Source: BOG-908 sp964244695 (GTDB taxonomy: Bacteria > Pseudomonadota > Alphaproteobacteria > Acetobacterales > Acetobacteraceae). From it: a stretch of 20,099 nt of DNA. The notes under the pieces were generated by a model that made no database searches, had not been told where the DNA came from, and worked only from the letters and a program-made list of their open reading frames with translations. A program made the translations under genes and the position numbers. Each line of letters begins with the position of its first letter. Positions within the stretch are counted from its first letter, which is position 1. The stretch is taken from assembly GCA_964244695.1 (NCBI GenBank), contig CAXTJZ010000042.1, positions 1 to 20,099 of the forward strand. The letters run 5' to 3'. Of this stretch, positions 7,180 through 15,466 are shown in pieces.

Positions 7180-8058
7180 CTAGAAGCCGCCGTCGCCACC
7201 GCCTCCGCCGGAGTTATCGTCCCAGCCACCGCCGCTGTCGCCGCCGCCGCCGCCGGACCAGGCATCCCCGCCCCCGGAATCGGCACCGCCACCGCCGCCA
7301 GACCAGGCATCCCCCCCGCCGCCACCCTGGTCGGGTGCAGCGCCGCCGCCGGACCACGGGTCCGCACCAGCTTGGTCGGGCGCGCCGCCGGCGCCGGCCC
7401 AGGGGTCACTGCCGCCGCCCGCGCCGCCATCCTGCGGGCCGTAATTGTTGACCGTGGTCTCGTTGACCACTTCACCGCCGCCGAACCCGCCGCCCCCGAA
7501 CCCGCCACCGCCAAAGCCGCCGCCGCCGAACCCGCCGCCATGGCCGCTGAACATGCTGGTTATGGCGTCAGCCGCCAGTACGCCGCCGGCCACGCCCGCT
7601 GCGGTACGCAGGGCGGAGCCCATGAAGCCGGAGCCGCCCCCGCCACCCGCGCCGAACATGCCTGGCTGATAGCCGGGCGGATAGGAAGGCTGCGGCGGCG
7701 GCGGTGCATATTGCTGCTGGTAGGAAGGCTGCGGCCGGCTCTGCCCGCCACCGAACAGCCCGCCGAACAGCCCGCCTCCGCCGCTACGCTGGCCTTGCTG
7801 GGCCGCCATCTGCGCCTGCTGGAGGTCATACTCCAGCTTCTTGATGCGGTTCTGCGCTTCCGCCAGCGCCACCTCCTGCACGAACGCCATCTGGGTGATG
7901 CGATAGCGCGCCTGCGGGTTGGACTGGAACTGGTCGCCGATGAAGCTGTCGGCTTCCGGATCAATGTTGGGCAGCGCCACCGGGCTGCCGCCGCTCTGCT
8001 GCGCCCCGCCGACACGCGCGATGAAGCGGCCGATGATGTCGCGTTCCTGGGGTGTCAT
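7180..8058 (-). CDS. DUF2076 domain-containing protein with Gly-rich tail
   Basis: The 292-residue protein starts MTPQERDIIGRFI, followed by DPEADSFI, NPQARYRITQMAFVQEVALAEAQNRI and KKLEYDLQQAQ, the usual DUF2076 N-terminal helical domain (about 1-90, with coiled-coil character). A Pro/Gln/Tyr linker follows (about 105-135), then a short hydrophobic segment ALRTAAGVAGGVLAADAI. The tail is very Gly-rich, with four tandem GGGGF-like units and several DPWSGGG/DAWSGGG repeats ending near GGGF. The family function is unknown; a periplasmic or envelope role has been suggested in annotations but is not shown here. The tail coding DNA is nearly pure GGC/GGN and is prone to copy-number change or assembly error. 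Confidence 0.88.
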   Translation of the reverse strand: MTPQERDIIGRFIARVGGAQQSGGSPVALPNIDPEADSFIGDQFQSNPQARYRITQMAFVQEVALAEAQNRIKKLEYDLQQAQMAAQQGQRSGGGGLFGGLFGGGQSRPQPSYQQQYAPPPPQPSYPPGYQPGMFGAGGGGGSGFMGSALRTAAGVAGGVLAADAITSMFSGHGGGFGGGGFGGGGFGGGGFGGGEVVNETTVNNYGPQDGGAGGGSDPWAGAGGAPDQAGADPWSGGGAAPDQGGGGGDAWSGGGGGADSGGGDAWSGGGGGDSGGGWDDNSGGGGGDGGF

Positions 8059-8120
8059 GCCGGTGGCCTCGTGTGTGTGTAACCGGAGACGTGGCAGGTT
8101 CCGCCGGAGGCTTCAAGGCA

Positions 8121-8256
8121 AGAAAGCAAGCAGTCCTTTTTTGAAAAAAAGGACCAAAAAACTTCTACTCCGCTGTCGCGCGCTGACCGGTCAGCCGCCG
8201 ACAGGGAGCAAAAGTTTTTTGCTTCTTTTTTCCAAAAAAGAAGGCCTTTCTTGCTT
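8121..8256. repeat. Composite AT-rich hairpin repeat R5, best-preserved copy
   Basis: The outer ends AAGCAAG (8124-8130) and CTTGCTT (8250-8256) are inverted. The B hairpin GTCCTTTTTT (8133-8142) and AAAAAAGGAC (8145-8154) is perfect, as is the A hairpin CTTCTTTTTT (8222-8231) and AAAAAAGAAG (8234-8243). Between them CAAAAAACTT, CTCC and CTGTCG are mirrored by CGACAGG, GAGC and AAAAGTTTTTTG. The whole element can be drawn as a cross with two side hairpins and one central arm. It overlaps the stop codon of the CoA-binding gene. Confidence 0.8.
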
Positions 8257-8671
8257 ACCCAAGCCGGGCGAACTCGATCTTAGGGCACCGGTCCATAACC
8301 ACAGCCAGCCCAGCCGCCCGCCCCGCCGCGGCCGCCGCCTCGTTCACCACGCCCAACTGCATCCAGATCGTCTTAGCACCCAGCCGGACCGCCTCGTCCA
8401 CCACCGGGCCCACGCTGTCGGACGCGCGGAACACATCGACCATGTCCAGCGCTCCCGCTTCGGCCAGGGAAGCGACGGCGGTGCGGCCGTGTATCACCTG
8501 TCCGGCCAGGCCGGGGTTGACTGGCGTGACATCGTAGCCGCGGGCGAGCAGCGCGGCCATCACGCCGTACGAGGCGCGTTCCGGCTTGTTGCTGGCGCCG
8601 ACCACCGCGACACGCTTTGTCCGTGTCAGTATTGACCGTATGTCGCCGTCGTCCAGGCCGTCCACCGTCAT
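8255..8671 (-). CDS. CoA-binding domain protein (YccU-like)
   Basis: The 138-residue cytosolic protein has a Rossmann-type CoA-binding domain over almost its whole length: TKRVAVVGASNKPERASYGVM (about 17-37), ARGYDVTPVNPG, GAKTIWMQLGVVNEAAAAAGRAAGLAVVMDRCPKIE. These match the small stand-alone CoA-binding family that includes YccU. The reaction and ligand-dependent role are unknown. ATG at 8671 gives the family length; a longer frame on the same strand runs upstream through the GH17 gene and is a shadow. The start is only 45 bp from the divergent GH17 start, so the two promoters must be compact or overlap. The stop lies in repeat R5. Confidence 0.88.
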   Translation of the reverse strand: MTVDGLDDGDIRSILTRTKRVAVVGASNKPERASYGVMAALLARGYDVTPVNPGLAGQVIHGRTAVASLAEAGALDMVDVFRASDSVGPVVDEAVRLGAKTIWMQLGVVNEAAAAAGRAAGLAVVMDRCPKIEFARLG

Positions 8672-8716
8672 GCGCGCCACCTTCCAGGATGCGTGCGGAC
8701 CGGCTACGCGAAGGCC

Positions 8717-10339
8717 ATGCAACGCCCCTTGCCGTATAGCCTGCCGCTCGTTCTCGTGCTGAGTGCAATCGTGGTGGCTGGCTGGTGGTTGCCGAACCGC
8801 CTGCAGGACCCGCAAGCCGGCCTGGGCGCGCAGAAGTTCAACAGCCTTTCCTATGGCCCGTACCGCGCCGGCCAGTCGCCGCTCAACGACCACTTCGCCA
8901 CGCAGGATGAGGCCGACCAGGATCTGGCGCAGCTGGCGCAGGTGACGCGGGGGATACGCACCTACTCGTCCATAGAGGGGCCCTATGACGAACCCGCGCT
9001 GGCGCAGAAGCACGGGTTGCGCGTTTGGCAGGGGATCTGGCTGGGCGGCAACCGGGCGCAGAACGCGCGCGAGATGGCGCGCGCGATCGACCTGGCGCAC
9101 CGCTATCCCGACACGGTGGAGCGCGTGATCGTCGGCAACGAGGTGTTGCTGCGGCGGGACCTGCCGGTGGACGAGCTGATCGCCGACATCGAGCATGTGC
9201 GCGCTGCCGTGCACCAGCCGGTGGCCTACGCGGACGTCTCGGATTTCTGGGACCAGTTCCCACAGGTGGCGCCGCATGTGGACCTGGTGCTGATACACCT
9301 GCTGCCGTACTGGGAGGATGTGCCGACAGGCATCGACCAAGCGATCGCCAACGTAAGCGAGGTCTACCAGCATTTCACAACGTTGTTTCCCGGCAAGCAG
9401 ATCGTCATCGGCGAGACCGGATGGCCAAGCCGCGGCCGGCAGCGCGGGGCTGCTGTGCCCGGGCTGATCAACGAAGCGCGCTTTTTGCGCGAGTTCATGG
9501 CGCTCGCGGCGGCACGGCATTTCGACTACAATTTCTTCCAGGCTTTCGACCAGGACTGGAAATACGTCAACGAAGGCGTCATGGGCGCGAACTGGGGTCT
9601 GTACACGGAGGCGCGCACCGAGAAGATCACGCCAAGTGGTCCGCTCCGCGAGGATCCGGACTGGGGTGTGCATGCGGCCTTTTCAGTGGTGGCGGGGCTG
9701 CTGCTGACGGCAATGGGTTTGGCGCAGCGCGCCACGGCACCGGCGACCCGGCCGCAGATCATCCTGCTCGGCATGACCCTTGGCGCGGCCTTGGGCTTCG
9801 CGCAGGCGGATGCCGCGCCTGTCCTTTACGACACGCATGCGCGTTTGGCGGCTGTGGCGAACCTGAGCGGCCAGGCACTGCTGGCCGGGCTGATGATGCT
9901 GCGCCTGTCCGGCGCGATCACCCGCGCCACTTGGCGCAACGGCAGCGACGCGACTCGGCGCGTCATCCAGGCGCTGCGCCTGCGCCACACCGCCTGGGGC
10001 GGGCTTTTCGAGGATGTGTGTTTCCTGTTCGCCTGGACCGCCGCGGTGGAGCAGATCCTTCTCGTGTTCGATCCGCGCTACCGCGTGTTTCCCGTGGCCA
10101 GCTTCGCCGTGCCACTGGTGGTGCTTGCCGCGCGCGCGGCGCAGGGCGACCTGCCGCGCGGGACGGGCCGGCGGGAGGAATTGCTGGTTGCCGTGACACT
10201 GGTTGTTGGGGCGGTTGCGAGCGCGGTGCAGGAGGGTGTGTTGAACGGGCAGTCTTTGGTCTGGAATGCCTGCGCGATCGTCTTGAGCTTGCCGCTTTGG
10301 GTCAGTCTGGTGAGGCGGAAGGAGGGGCTGCTTTTCTGA
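8717..10339 (+). CDS. Membrane-anchored GH17-family beta-glucan-active protein
   Basis: The 540-residue protein has one N-terminal membrane anchor (about 8-26), a glycoside hydrolase family 17 domain (about 40-305) and a hydrophobic C-terminal region (about 318-540) with several probable membrane helices. The GH17 landmarks are VERVIVGNEVLLR, with the acid/base Glu at 142, and IGETGWPS, with the nucleophile Glu at 233. GH17 enzymes cleave or transfer beta-1,3-glucan chains; bacterial membrane-bound members are associated with glucan remodelling, including cyclic beta-glucans, but the substrate here is inferred. ATG at 8717 has GAAGG a few bases upstream; GTG at 8693 would add eight residues. 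No glucan synthase is adjacent in the window. It is divergent from the CoA-binding gene. Confidence 0.82.
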   Translation: MQRPLPYSLPLVLVLSAIVVAGWWLPNRLQDPQAGLGAQKFNSLSYGPYRAGQSPLNDHFATQDEADQDLAQLAQVTRGIRTYSSIEGPYDEPALAQKHGLRVWQGIWLGGNRAQNAREMARAIDLAHRYPDTVERVIVGNEVLLRRDLPVDELIADIEHVRAAVHQPVAYADVSDFWDQFPQVAPHVDLVLIHLLPYWEDVPTGIDQAIANVSEVYQHFTTLFPGKQIVIGETGWPSRGRQRGAAVPGLINEARFLREFMALAAARHFDYNFFQAFDQDWKYVNEGVMGANWGLYTEARTEKITPSGPLREDPDWGVHAAFSVVAGLLLTAMGLAQRATAPATRPQIILLGMTLGAALGFAQADAAPVLYDTHARLAAVANLSGQALLAGLMMLRLSGAITRATWRNGSDATRRVIQALRLRHTAWGGLFEDVCFLFAWTAAVEQILLVFDPRYRVFPVASFAVPLVVLAARAAQGDLPRGTGRREELLVAVTLVVGAVASAVQEGVLNGQSLVWNACAIVLSLPLWVSLVRRKEGLLF

Positions 10340-10526
10340 TGTCAGCCCAGTAGCCAGGCACGAAGTCTCGGGCGGATCGATGGCCCAATAAATACGAGCC
10401 TGCCGACCTGCGACGTGGTCAGGGGGCTGGTATTCGGCCTAGTCCCCTACGCTGCGCGATTACGCGCGTGGCTATCTCTCTGGTGTTAGGGTTGCATTTG
10501 CGCGATACGAGCCATCGCTGAAATGG
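10340..10526 (+). promoter_or_regulatory. groESL upstream region
   Basis: This is a non-coding gap before the CIRCE element. It must hold the groESL promoter, but I cannot assign a convincing -35/-10 pair; TTGCAT near 10493 is one weak candidate. A short stem GCGCG-ATTA-CGCGC occurs at about 10454-10467. No small gene is evident. Confidence 0.45.
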
Positions 10527-10553
10527 CTGGCACTCCCCTGCATGGAGTGCTAA
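10527..10553 (+). promoter_or_regulatory. CIRCE element (HrcA operator) of groESL
   Basis: The left arm CTGGCACTC (10527-10535) matches the consensus TTAGCACTC at 7 of 9 positions. After a 9-bp spacer, the right arm GAGTGCTAA (10545-10553) is perfect. CIRCE is the binding site of the heat-shock repressor HrcA, so the operon is probably derepressed on heat stress. The element is 77 bp upstream of the groES start, within the likely 5' UTR or promoter. Confidence 0.93.
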
Positions 10554-10630
10554 CACCCGCTCAGAACGCTGGCCGGTGCACTTTCCAAGGTCGCGCCAAC
10601 CCGTTCGTCAACCGTTCAGGAAGCAAGAAC

Positions 10631-10948
10631 ATGAAATTCCGTCCCCTGCACGACCGTGTGGTCGTCCGGCGCATTACGGCCGAAGAGAAGACCCGCGGCG
10701 GCATCATCATCCCAGACACCGCCCAGGAGAAGCCGATGGAAGGCGAAGTGATCGCCGCCGGCCCAGGCGCGCGCAACGAAGCCGGCGTAGTTGTGGCCCT
10801 CGACGTGAAGGCCGGCGATCGCATTCTGTTCGGCAAGTGGTCCGGCACGGAAGTGAAGCTTGATGGGCAGGAGCTGCTCATCATGAAGGAGAGCGACATC
10901 ATGGGCGTGGTCGAGCAGGGCTCGGACAGTGTTCAGAAGGCCGCCTGA
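10631..10948 (+). CDS. groES: Co-chaperonin GroES
   Basis: The 105-residue GroES forms the heptameric lid of the GroEL folding chamber in the cytosol. It begins MKFRPLHDRVVVRRI and shows the mobile loop TRGGIIIPDTAQEKPMEG (about 22-39), GDRILFGKWSGTEVKLDGQELLIMKESDIMGVVE. The length is slightly above the usual 95-97 because of a short C-terminal extension (QGSDSVQKAA). ATG at 10631 is preceded by AGGAAG about 7 nt upstream; the frame extends upstream without family sequence. It is the first gene of the CIRCE-controlled operon and is separated from groEL by 158 bp holding a long inverted repeat. Confidence 0.97.
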   Translation: MKFRPLHDRVVVRRITAEEKTRGGIIIPDTAQEKPMEGEVIAAGPGARNEAGVVVALDVKAGDRILFGKWSGTEVKLDGQELLIMKESDIMGVVEQGSDSVQKAA

Positions 10949-10951
10949 AGA

Positions 10952-11090
10952 AAGGCAAGGGGCTCTGCCCCTTGACCCCGCTGGTGCCTCGAGGCCCCAG
11001 ACCCCCACTCATTAGCCCCGCCAGACCTCAGTAATGAGGTCTGGGGCCGACTGGCCCCAGCGGGGTCCAGGGGCAGAGCCCCTGGCCTTA
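10952..11090. repeat. Long imperfect inverted repeat between groES and groEL
   Basis: The left arm from 10952 and the right arm ending near 11088 are complementary over about 52 bases with roughly seven mismatches by hand alignment. Shared blocks include GGGGCTCTGCCCC, GACCCCGCTGG and GGCCCCAGACC. Inside, CTCATTA (11008-11014) can pair with TAATGAG (11032-11038). An alternative perfect hairpin uses CCAGACCTCA (11021-11030), loop GTAA and TGAGGTCTGG (11035-11044). The strong, alternative pairings suggest a processing or attenuation structure, or an inserted dispersed palindromic element. Confidence 0.85.
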
Positions 11091-11106
11091 GAAGGAAGAA
11101 ACACAC

Positions 11107-12765
<1,659 letters not shown>

Positions 12766-12797
12766 AGTCCACGCCAGCTTTTGCTGACTGACGATGC

Positions 12798-12830
12798 GGG
12801 CCGGGGATGGTTATCCCCGGCCCGTTTTGT
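12798..12830 (+). terminator. Rho-independent terminator of groESL
   Basis: A perfect 11-bp stem GGGCCGGGGAT (12798-12808), loop GGTT and ATCCCCGGCCC (12813-12823) is followed by GTTTTGT. It starts 33 bp after the groEL stop codon and is in the correct orientation. Confidence 0.92.
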
Positions 12831-12939
12831 CTGAATCGGATGATGAACGCCTGAAGCGGGTTTTGTTGGCGATCGTCTGCATGCTGGCGGGACTTGCCGG
12901 ACCGGCAGACGCGGCAGTGCTGTATGCTAAGATTGCGGA

Positions 12940-13187
12940 ATGCAACTCGCCTTCGATGCCATACCAACCGAAGCGCGCGACAAGCTGGTAATGCGCGGGC
13001 GCGTGGTGCACGTAAACCCTGGCGATCACGCACCGATCCGGATGTCGGCAATCGGCTGGAGGTGCCGCTTTCAGACGACGGAGCCGCTACTGGTAAGGTG
13101 ACCATTCCGCTCTCCGTATTGCAGCCTCATGCAGGTGCTGTGCTAGCATTTAGCGGCGTGCCGGTGGAGATCGAGCCTACGGAGTAG
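12940..13187 (+). pseudogene. Small hypothetical ORF, apparently frameshifted
   Basis: From ATG 12940 the frame reads MQLAFDAIPTEARDKLVMRG, then RVVHVNPGDHAP, and soon becomes Arg/Cys-rich and stops near 13101. In another frame the sequence from about 13034 reads DPDVGNRLEVPLSDDGAATG, then KVTIPLSVLQPHAGAVLAFSGVPVEIEPTE, ending with TAG at 13185-13187. The first half of one frame and the second half of the other both look like real protein with balanced composition, while their complements look like shadow translations. A single frameshift near 13020-13045 would join them into one protein of about 80 residues. The family is not recognised. It may be a decaying gene, a base error, or chance. 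Confidence 0.35.
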
Positions 13188-13240
13188 CGTAAGCAGGGCC
13201 TTCTTTTTCGAAGCAATATTCTGCTTTCGCGATTACCTGA
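13188..13240. repeat. Decayed fragment of the A-type hairpin
   Basis: AGGGCCTTCTTTTTCGAAGCA (around 13195-13215) resembles the A-type repeat end GGCCTTCTTTTTTGAAAAAAAGAAGC with the right arm shortened. The rest of the stretch shows nothing else. Confidence 0.4.
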
Positions 13241-13382
13241 AGAAAGCAAGGAAAGCAGTTCTTTTTTGGAAAAAAGAACCGAAAAACTTCTGATCCGCTG
13301 TTGCGGCTTCGTGGAAAGGTCCGCGACAGCGCTCCCAAAAGCTGTTTGCTTCTTTTTCTCGAAAAAAACCCTTCCGTGCTTC
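13241..13382. repeat. Composite AT-rich hairpin repeat R6 downstream of the YcaO operon
   Basis: The B hairpin has perfect arms GTTCTTTTTT (13258-13267) and AAAAAAGAAC (13270-13279), followed by CGAAAAACTTCTGATCCGCTG. The core mirrors this with CGACAGCGCTCCC and AAAAGC. The A end is decayed (GCTTCTTTTTCTCGAAAAAA). It finishes about 100 bp before the stop of the PIG-L gene, which is the last gene of the leftward operon, and may terminate it. The 100 bp between shows no gene. Confidence 0.7.
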
Positions 13383-13483
13383 CTTCGATGGTCAGCTCAC
13401 GGGCCGTATCGGGACATTCAGGTTTTTACGAGACAGATTAAAGAGGCAAAGATCTCGCTCGTTTTGTGTTGTTGCCGCCTTGC

Positions 13484-14254
13484 TCATTCAAGTGTGTCCG
13501 GTGGGTTCACACTGACCAAGCAGCCAGCAAATCGCTCCGCTGTCACGCCGCCGCCTTCCTGCAACGCGAAAGTACGTAGGGCTTGTGCCAGCGCAGCCGT
13601 GCCGCCGAACTGGAAGCCGATCTGCGAAGTATAGGCGACCGAGGCGGATGTTTTCCTTTCCAGAGCGCCGGCGATCGGAATGACACTCTCAGGTTTCGCC
13701 GGCACGCCGGCTACGGGGCGGGCGTCCGGGTTGCGCATGGCGTATGGTGTGTCGCGGTAGAAGGCGAGGCGGTCTGGCGGGAAGACCTGCGTGGCCGCTT
13801 GAACCACAATTTGGTGATCCACGTGCGCGCCTAACCCCTGCGGGGCAAGGACGAGGCCAGGTTGTTTGGCCGTGTCGAGGAGCCTGAGTGCCTCTGTTAC
13901 GACGTGCGCTATGTCGTCCGCCTCGGCGGTAGCGCCGAACAGGGCAGGCGCGGAACTGTAGCCGCGGTGGGGCGCCTCCGGAAAGTTCAGCCAATGCAGA
14001 GCGGTGAAACCGAGCAACGCGGCGGCGCGCAAATCCTCCTGCCGGCGGAGAGCCATGTAATCGACGTCAGCAGCCAGGCCTTTGTCCAGCTGGCAGGCCA
14101 GCGCAAAGCCTTCTGCGGGCAAGACAGTACGGGTGAACACGGTTGCAAGTATGGTGTGCCAGCCTGCATCGGACAGCAGGGCGGCCAGGCCGCCGCAGGA
14201 AAAGGCGACATCATCCAAATGCGGAGATATAAACAGCGCTGTGCGTTCCCTCAC
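13484..14254 (-). CDS. PIG-L family deacetylase
   Basis: The 256-residue protein belongs to the PIG-L/LmbE-like zinc hydrolases, which remove N-acetyl groups from amino-sugar conjugates (examples: GlcNAc-PI deacetylase, MshB, BshB). It shows the metal motif SPHLDDVAFSCGG (10-22), RRQEDLRAAALLG, and the second motif AHVDH (143-147). The PHLDD form, rather than PHPDDE, is usual for one subgroup of the family. GTG at 14254 overlaps the glycosyltransferase stop (GTGA), so it is translationally coupled; the longer frame upstream overlaps that gene and lacks family sequence. As the last gene of the operon it probably deacetylates a glycosylated intermediate made by its neighbour. The substrate is inferred. 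Confidence 0.87.
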   Translation of the reverse strand: MRERTALFISPHLDDVAFSCGGLAALLSDAGWHTILATVFTRTVLPAEGFALACQLDKGLAADVDYMALRRQEDLRAAALLGFTALHWLNFPEAPHRGYSSAPALFGATAEADDIAHVVTEALRLLDTAKQPGLVLAPQGLGAHVDHQIVVQAATQVFPPDRLAFYRDTPYAMRNPDARPVAGVPAKPESVIPIAGALERKTSASVAYTSQIGFQFGGTAALAQALRTFALQEGGGVTAERFAGCLVSVNPPDTLE

Positions 14255-15465
14255 AGCAGATGCGGTTCCGCGCGGAAGCGGCAAGGTGTTTCGGGCAACA
14301 TCTCCGGCCAATCGAGATCGGCCTCGCTGCCGAGTCTGGATTGATAGATGTCGATAATTTGGTGGCCGACAGATTGCCACGAGTATTTCTGCCGGCATTC
14401 CTCCAGGCCGGCCTGGGCAAACCTGTCACGTAGCCCCCTGTCCGTAAGCATGCGGCGCAAAGCCTGTGTCAGCGCCTTGATGTCACCAGGCTCGGTAAGC
14501 AGGCCCGTGACTCCGTCGTTTATGCAGTCCATGACACCAACCGCGCGGCAAGAGATGATGGCAAGTCTGCTTGCCATTGCTTCAAGTATGGTGTTGGAGA
14601 AACCCTCTGCGTACGTGGGGGAGACGAAGATGTCTGCCCGCGCGTAGACGGCCGGCACGTCTTCATAGTGCACATAGCCCGTCATTTCCGCGTGGCTTTC
14701 GAGCCCGAGATCATAAATCAATGCCGCGGCTTCATCAAAACTAGGGCCGATGCCCGAAATCAGCAGCTTAAATTTCAGGCCGTCACGTGCGATGGGCGCC
14801 AGGGCGGCGAGCAAGTCCAGCACGCCTTTTCGGGCATCGACGCGACCGTGATAGAGCAGGACAGGCTCCGGCGTGTTTCGGCCGGCCGGCGTGAAGCGGC
14901 CGACATCCACTGCACCGGGAACGATGGTAAAGCGAGCAGGGTTCGTGCCGAGCCGTTGCGTCACCTCGTTGGCAAAACTGCGGCAACCTATTAGGACAGC
15001 GCCCGCGTGATCCAGCACGCGTGTCATCGCGATGCGGTGCGTCTCGCAACAGGAGCCGACCCAGTGGCCGTCACCACCTTGTATGGAGACCACGTTCGGA
15101 ACACCTGTATCACGCGAGGCGAGCAATGCTGCCCAGCCGCAGGGATAGCCGTATTGCGCGTGAAGTATGCCGAACGGTGCGCGGGTGTGCTCGGCGACTA
15201 CCGCGTTACGCAAGTTCGCGACATCGGTTTCGAAATCACCACCGTTCTGTTCGCCGACTTGCTCAATCCCGATGACTCGCACACCCGGCACGTCCGGTGG
15301 CGGCCCGCCTCCATAGACACGCATGCCGAGAGCATCACCGCGATACTGACTGATCATCGTGACGTCGTGGCCGGCTTGCACCAGTTCGCGAAGCAGGTTG
15401 ATCGCGTATACGCTCATACCGGAAATAGCAGGGAAGAAGCGGCGGGATATGAAGCAGACCCGCAT
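14251..15465 (-). CDS. Glycosyltransferase, GT4-like (GT-B fold)
   Basis: The 404-residue enzyme starts MRVCFISRRFFPAISGMS with the N-terminal Rossmann half and donor/acceptor loop. The C-terminal half has VPGAVDVGRFTP, LLYHGRVDARKGVLDLL (203-219) and the EX7E motif YAEGFSNTILEAMASR with Glu at 287 and 295. This pattern is that of retaining GT4 enzymes using a nucleotide-sugar donor. ATG at 15465 follows the isomerase stop by one base (TGAcATG); the longer frame upstream is a shadow of the isomerase gene. Together with the adjacent PIG-L deacetylase it recalls the MshA/MshB and BshA/BshB pairs of mycothiol and bacillithiol synthesis, but the same pairing also occurs in polysaccharide and natural-product loci, so the product is not fixed. 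Confidence 0.9.
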   Translation of the reverse strand: MRVCFISRRFFPAISGMSVYAINLLRELVQAGHDVTMISQYRGDALGMRVYGGGPPPDVPGVRVIGIEQVGEQNGGDFETDVANLRNAVVAEHTRAPFGILHAQYGYPCGWAALLASRDTGVPNVVSIQGGDGHWVGSCCETHRIAMTRVLDHAGAVLIGCRSFANEVTQRLGTNPARFTIVPGAVDVGRFTPAGRNTPEPVLLYHGRVDARKGVLDLLAALAPIARDGLKFKLLISGIGPSFDEAAALIYDLGLESHAEMTGYVHYEDVPAVYARADIFVSPTYAEGFSNTILEAMASRLAIISCRAVGVMDCINDGVTGLLTEPGDIKALTQALRRMLTDRGLRDRFAQAGLEECRQKYSWQSVGHQIIDIYQSRLGSEADLDWPEMLPETPCRFRAEPHLL

Positions 15466-15466
15466 G

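Noticed and set aside
8672..9673. Upstream extension of the CoA-binding frame across the GH17 gene
   Set aside because: The extension is antisense to a well-supported GH17 gene and has shadow-like composition; the CoA-binding domain starts just after 8671.
10310..10339. GH17 C-terminal residues RKEGLLF as a vestige of the repeat-encoded KKEGL peptide
   Set aside because: The similarity is only a few residues, and no hairpin or flanking repeat sequence is present in the DNA there.
13266..13634. 122-codon frame on + between R6 and the PIG-L gene
   Set aside because: It starts inside a repeat hairpin and overlaps the 3' part of the PIG-L gene antisense.
14209..14224. PIG-L motif PHLDDV instead of PHPDDE as a possible loss of activity
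   Set aside because: A SPHLDD form is common in one PIG-L subgroup, and the second HVDH motif is intact.
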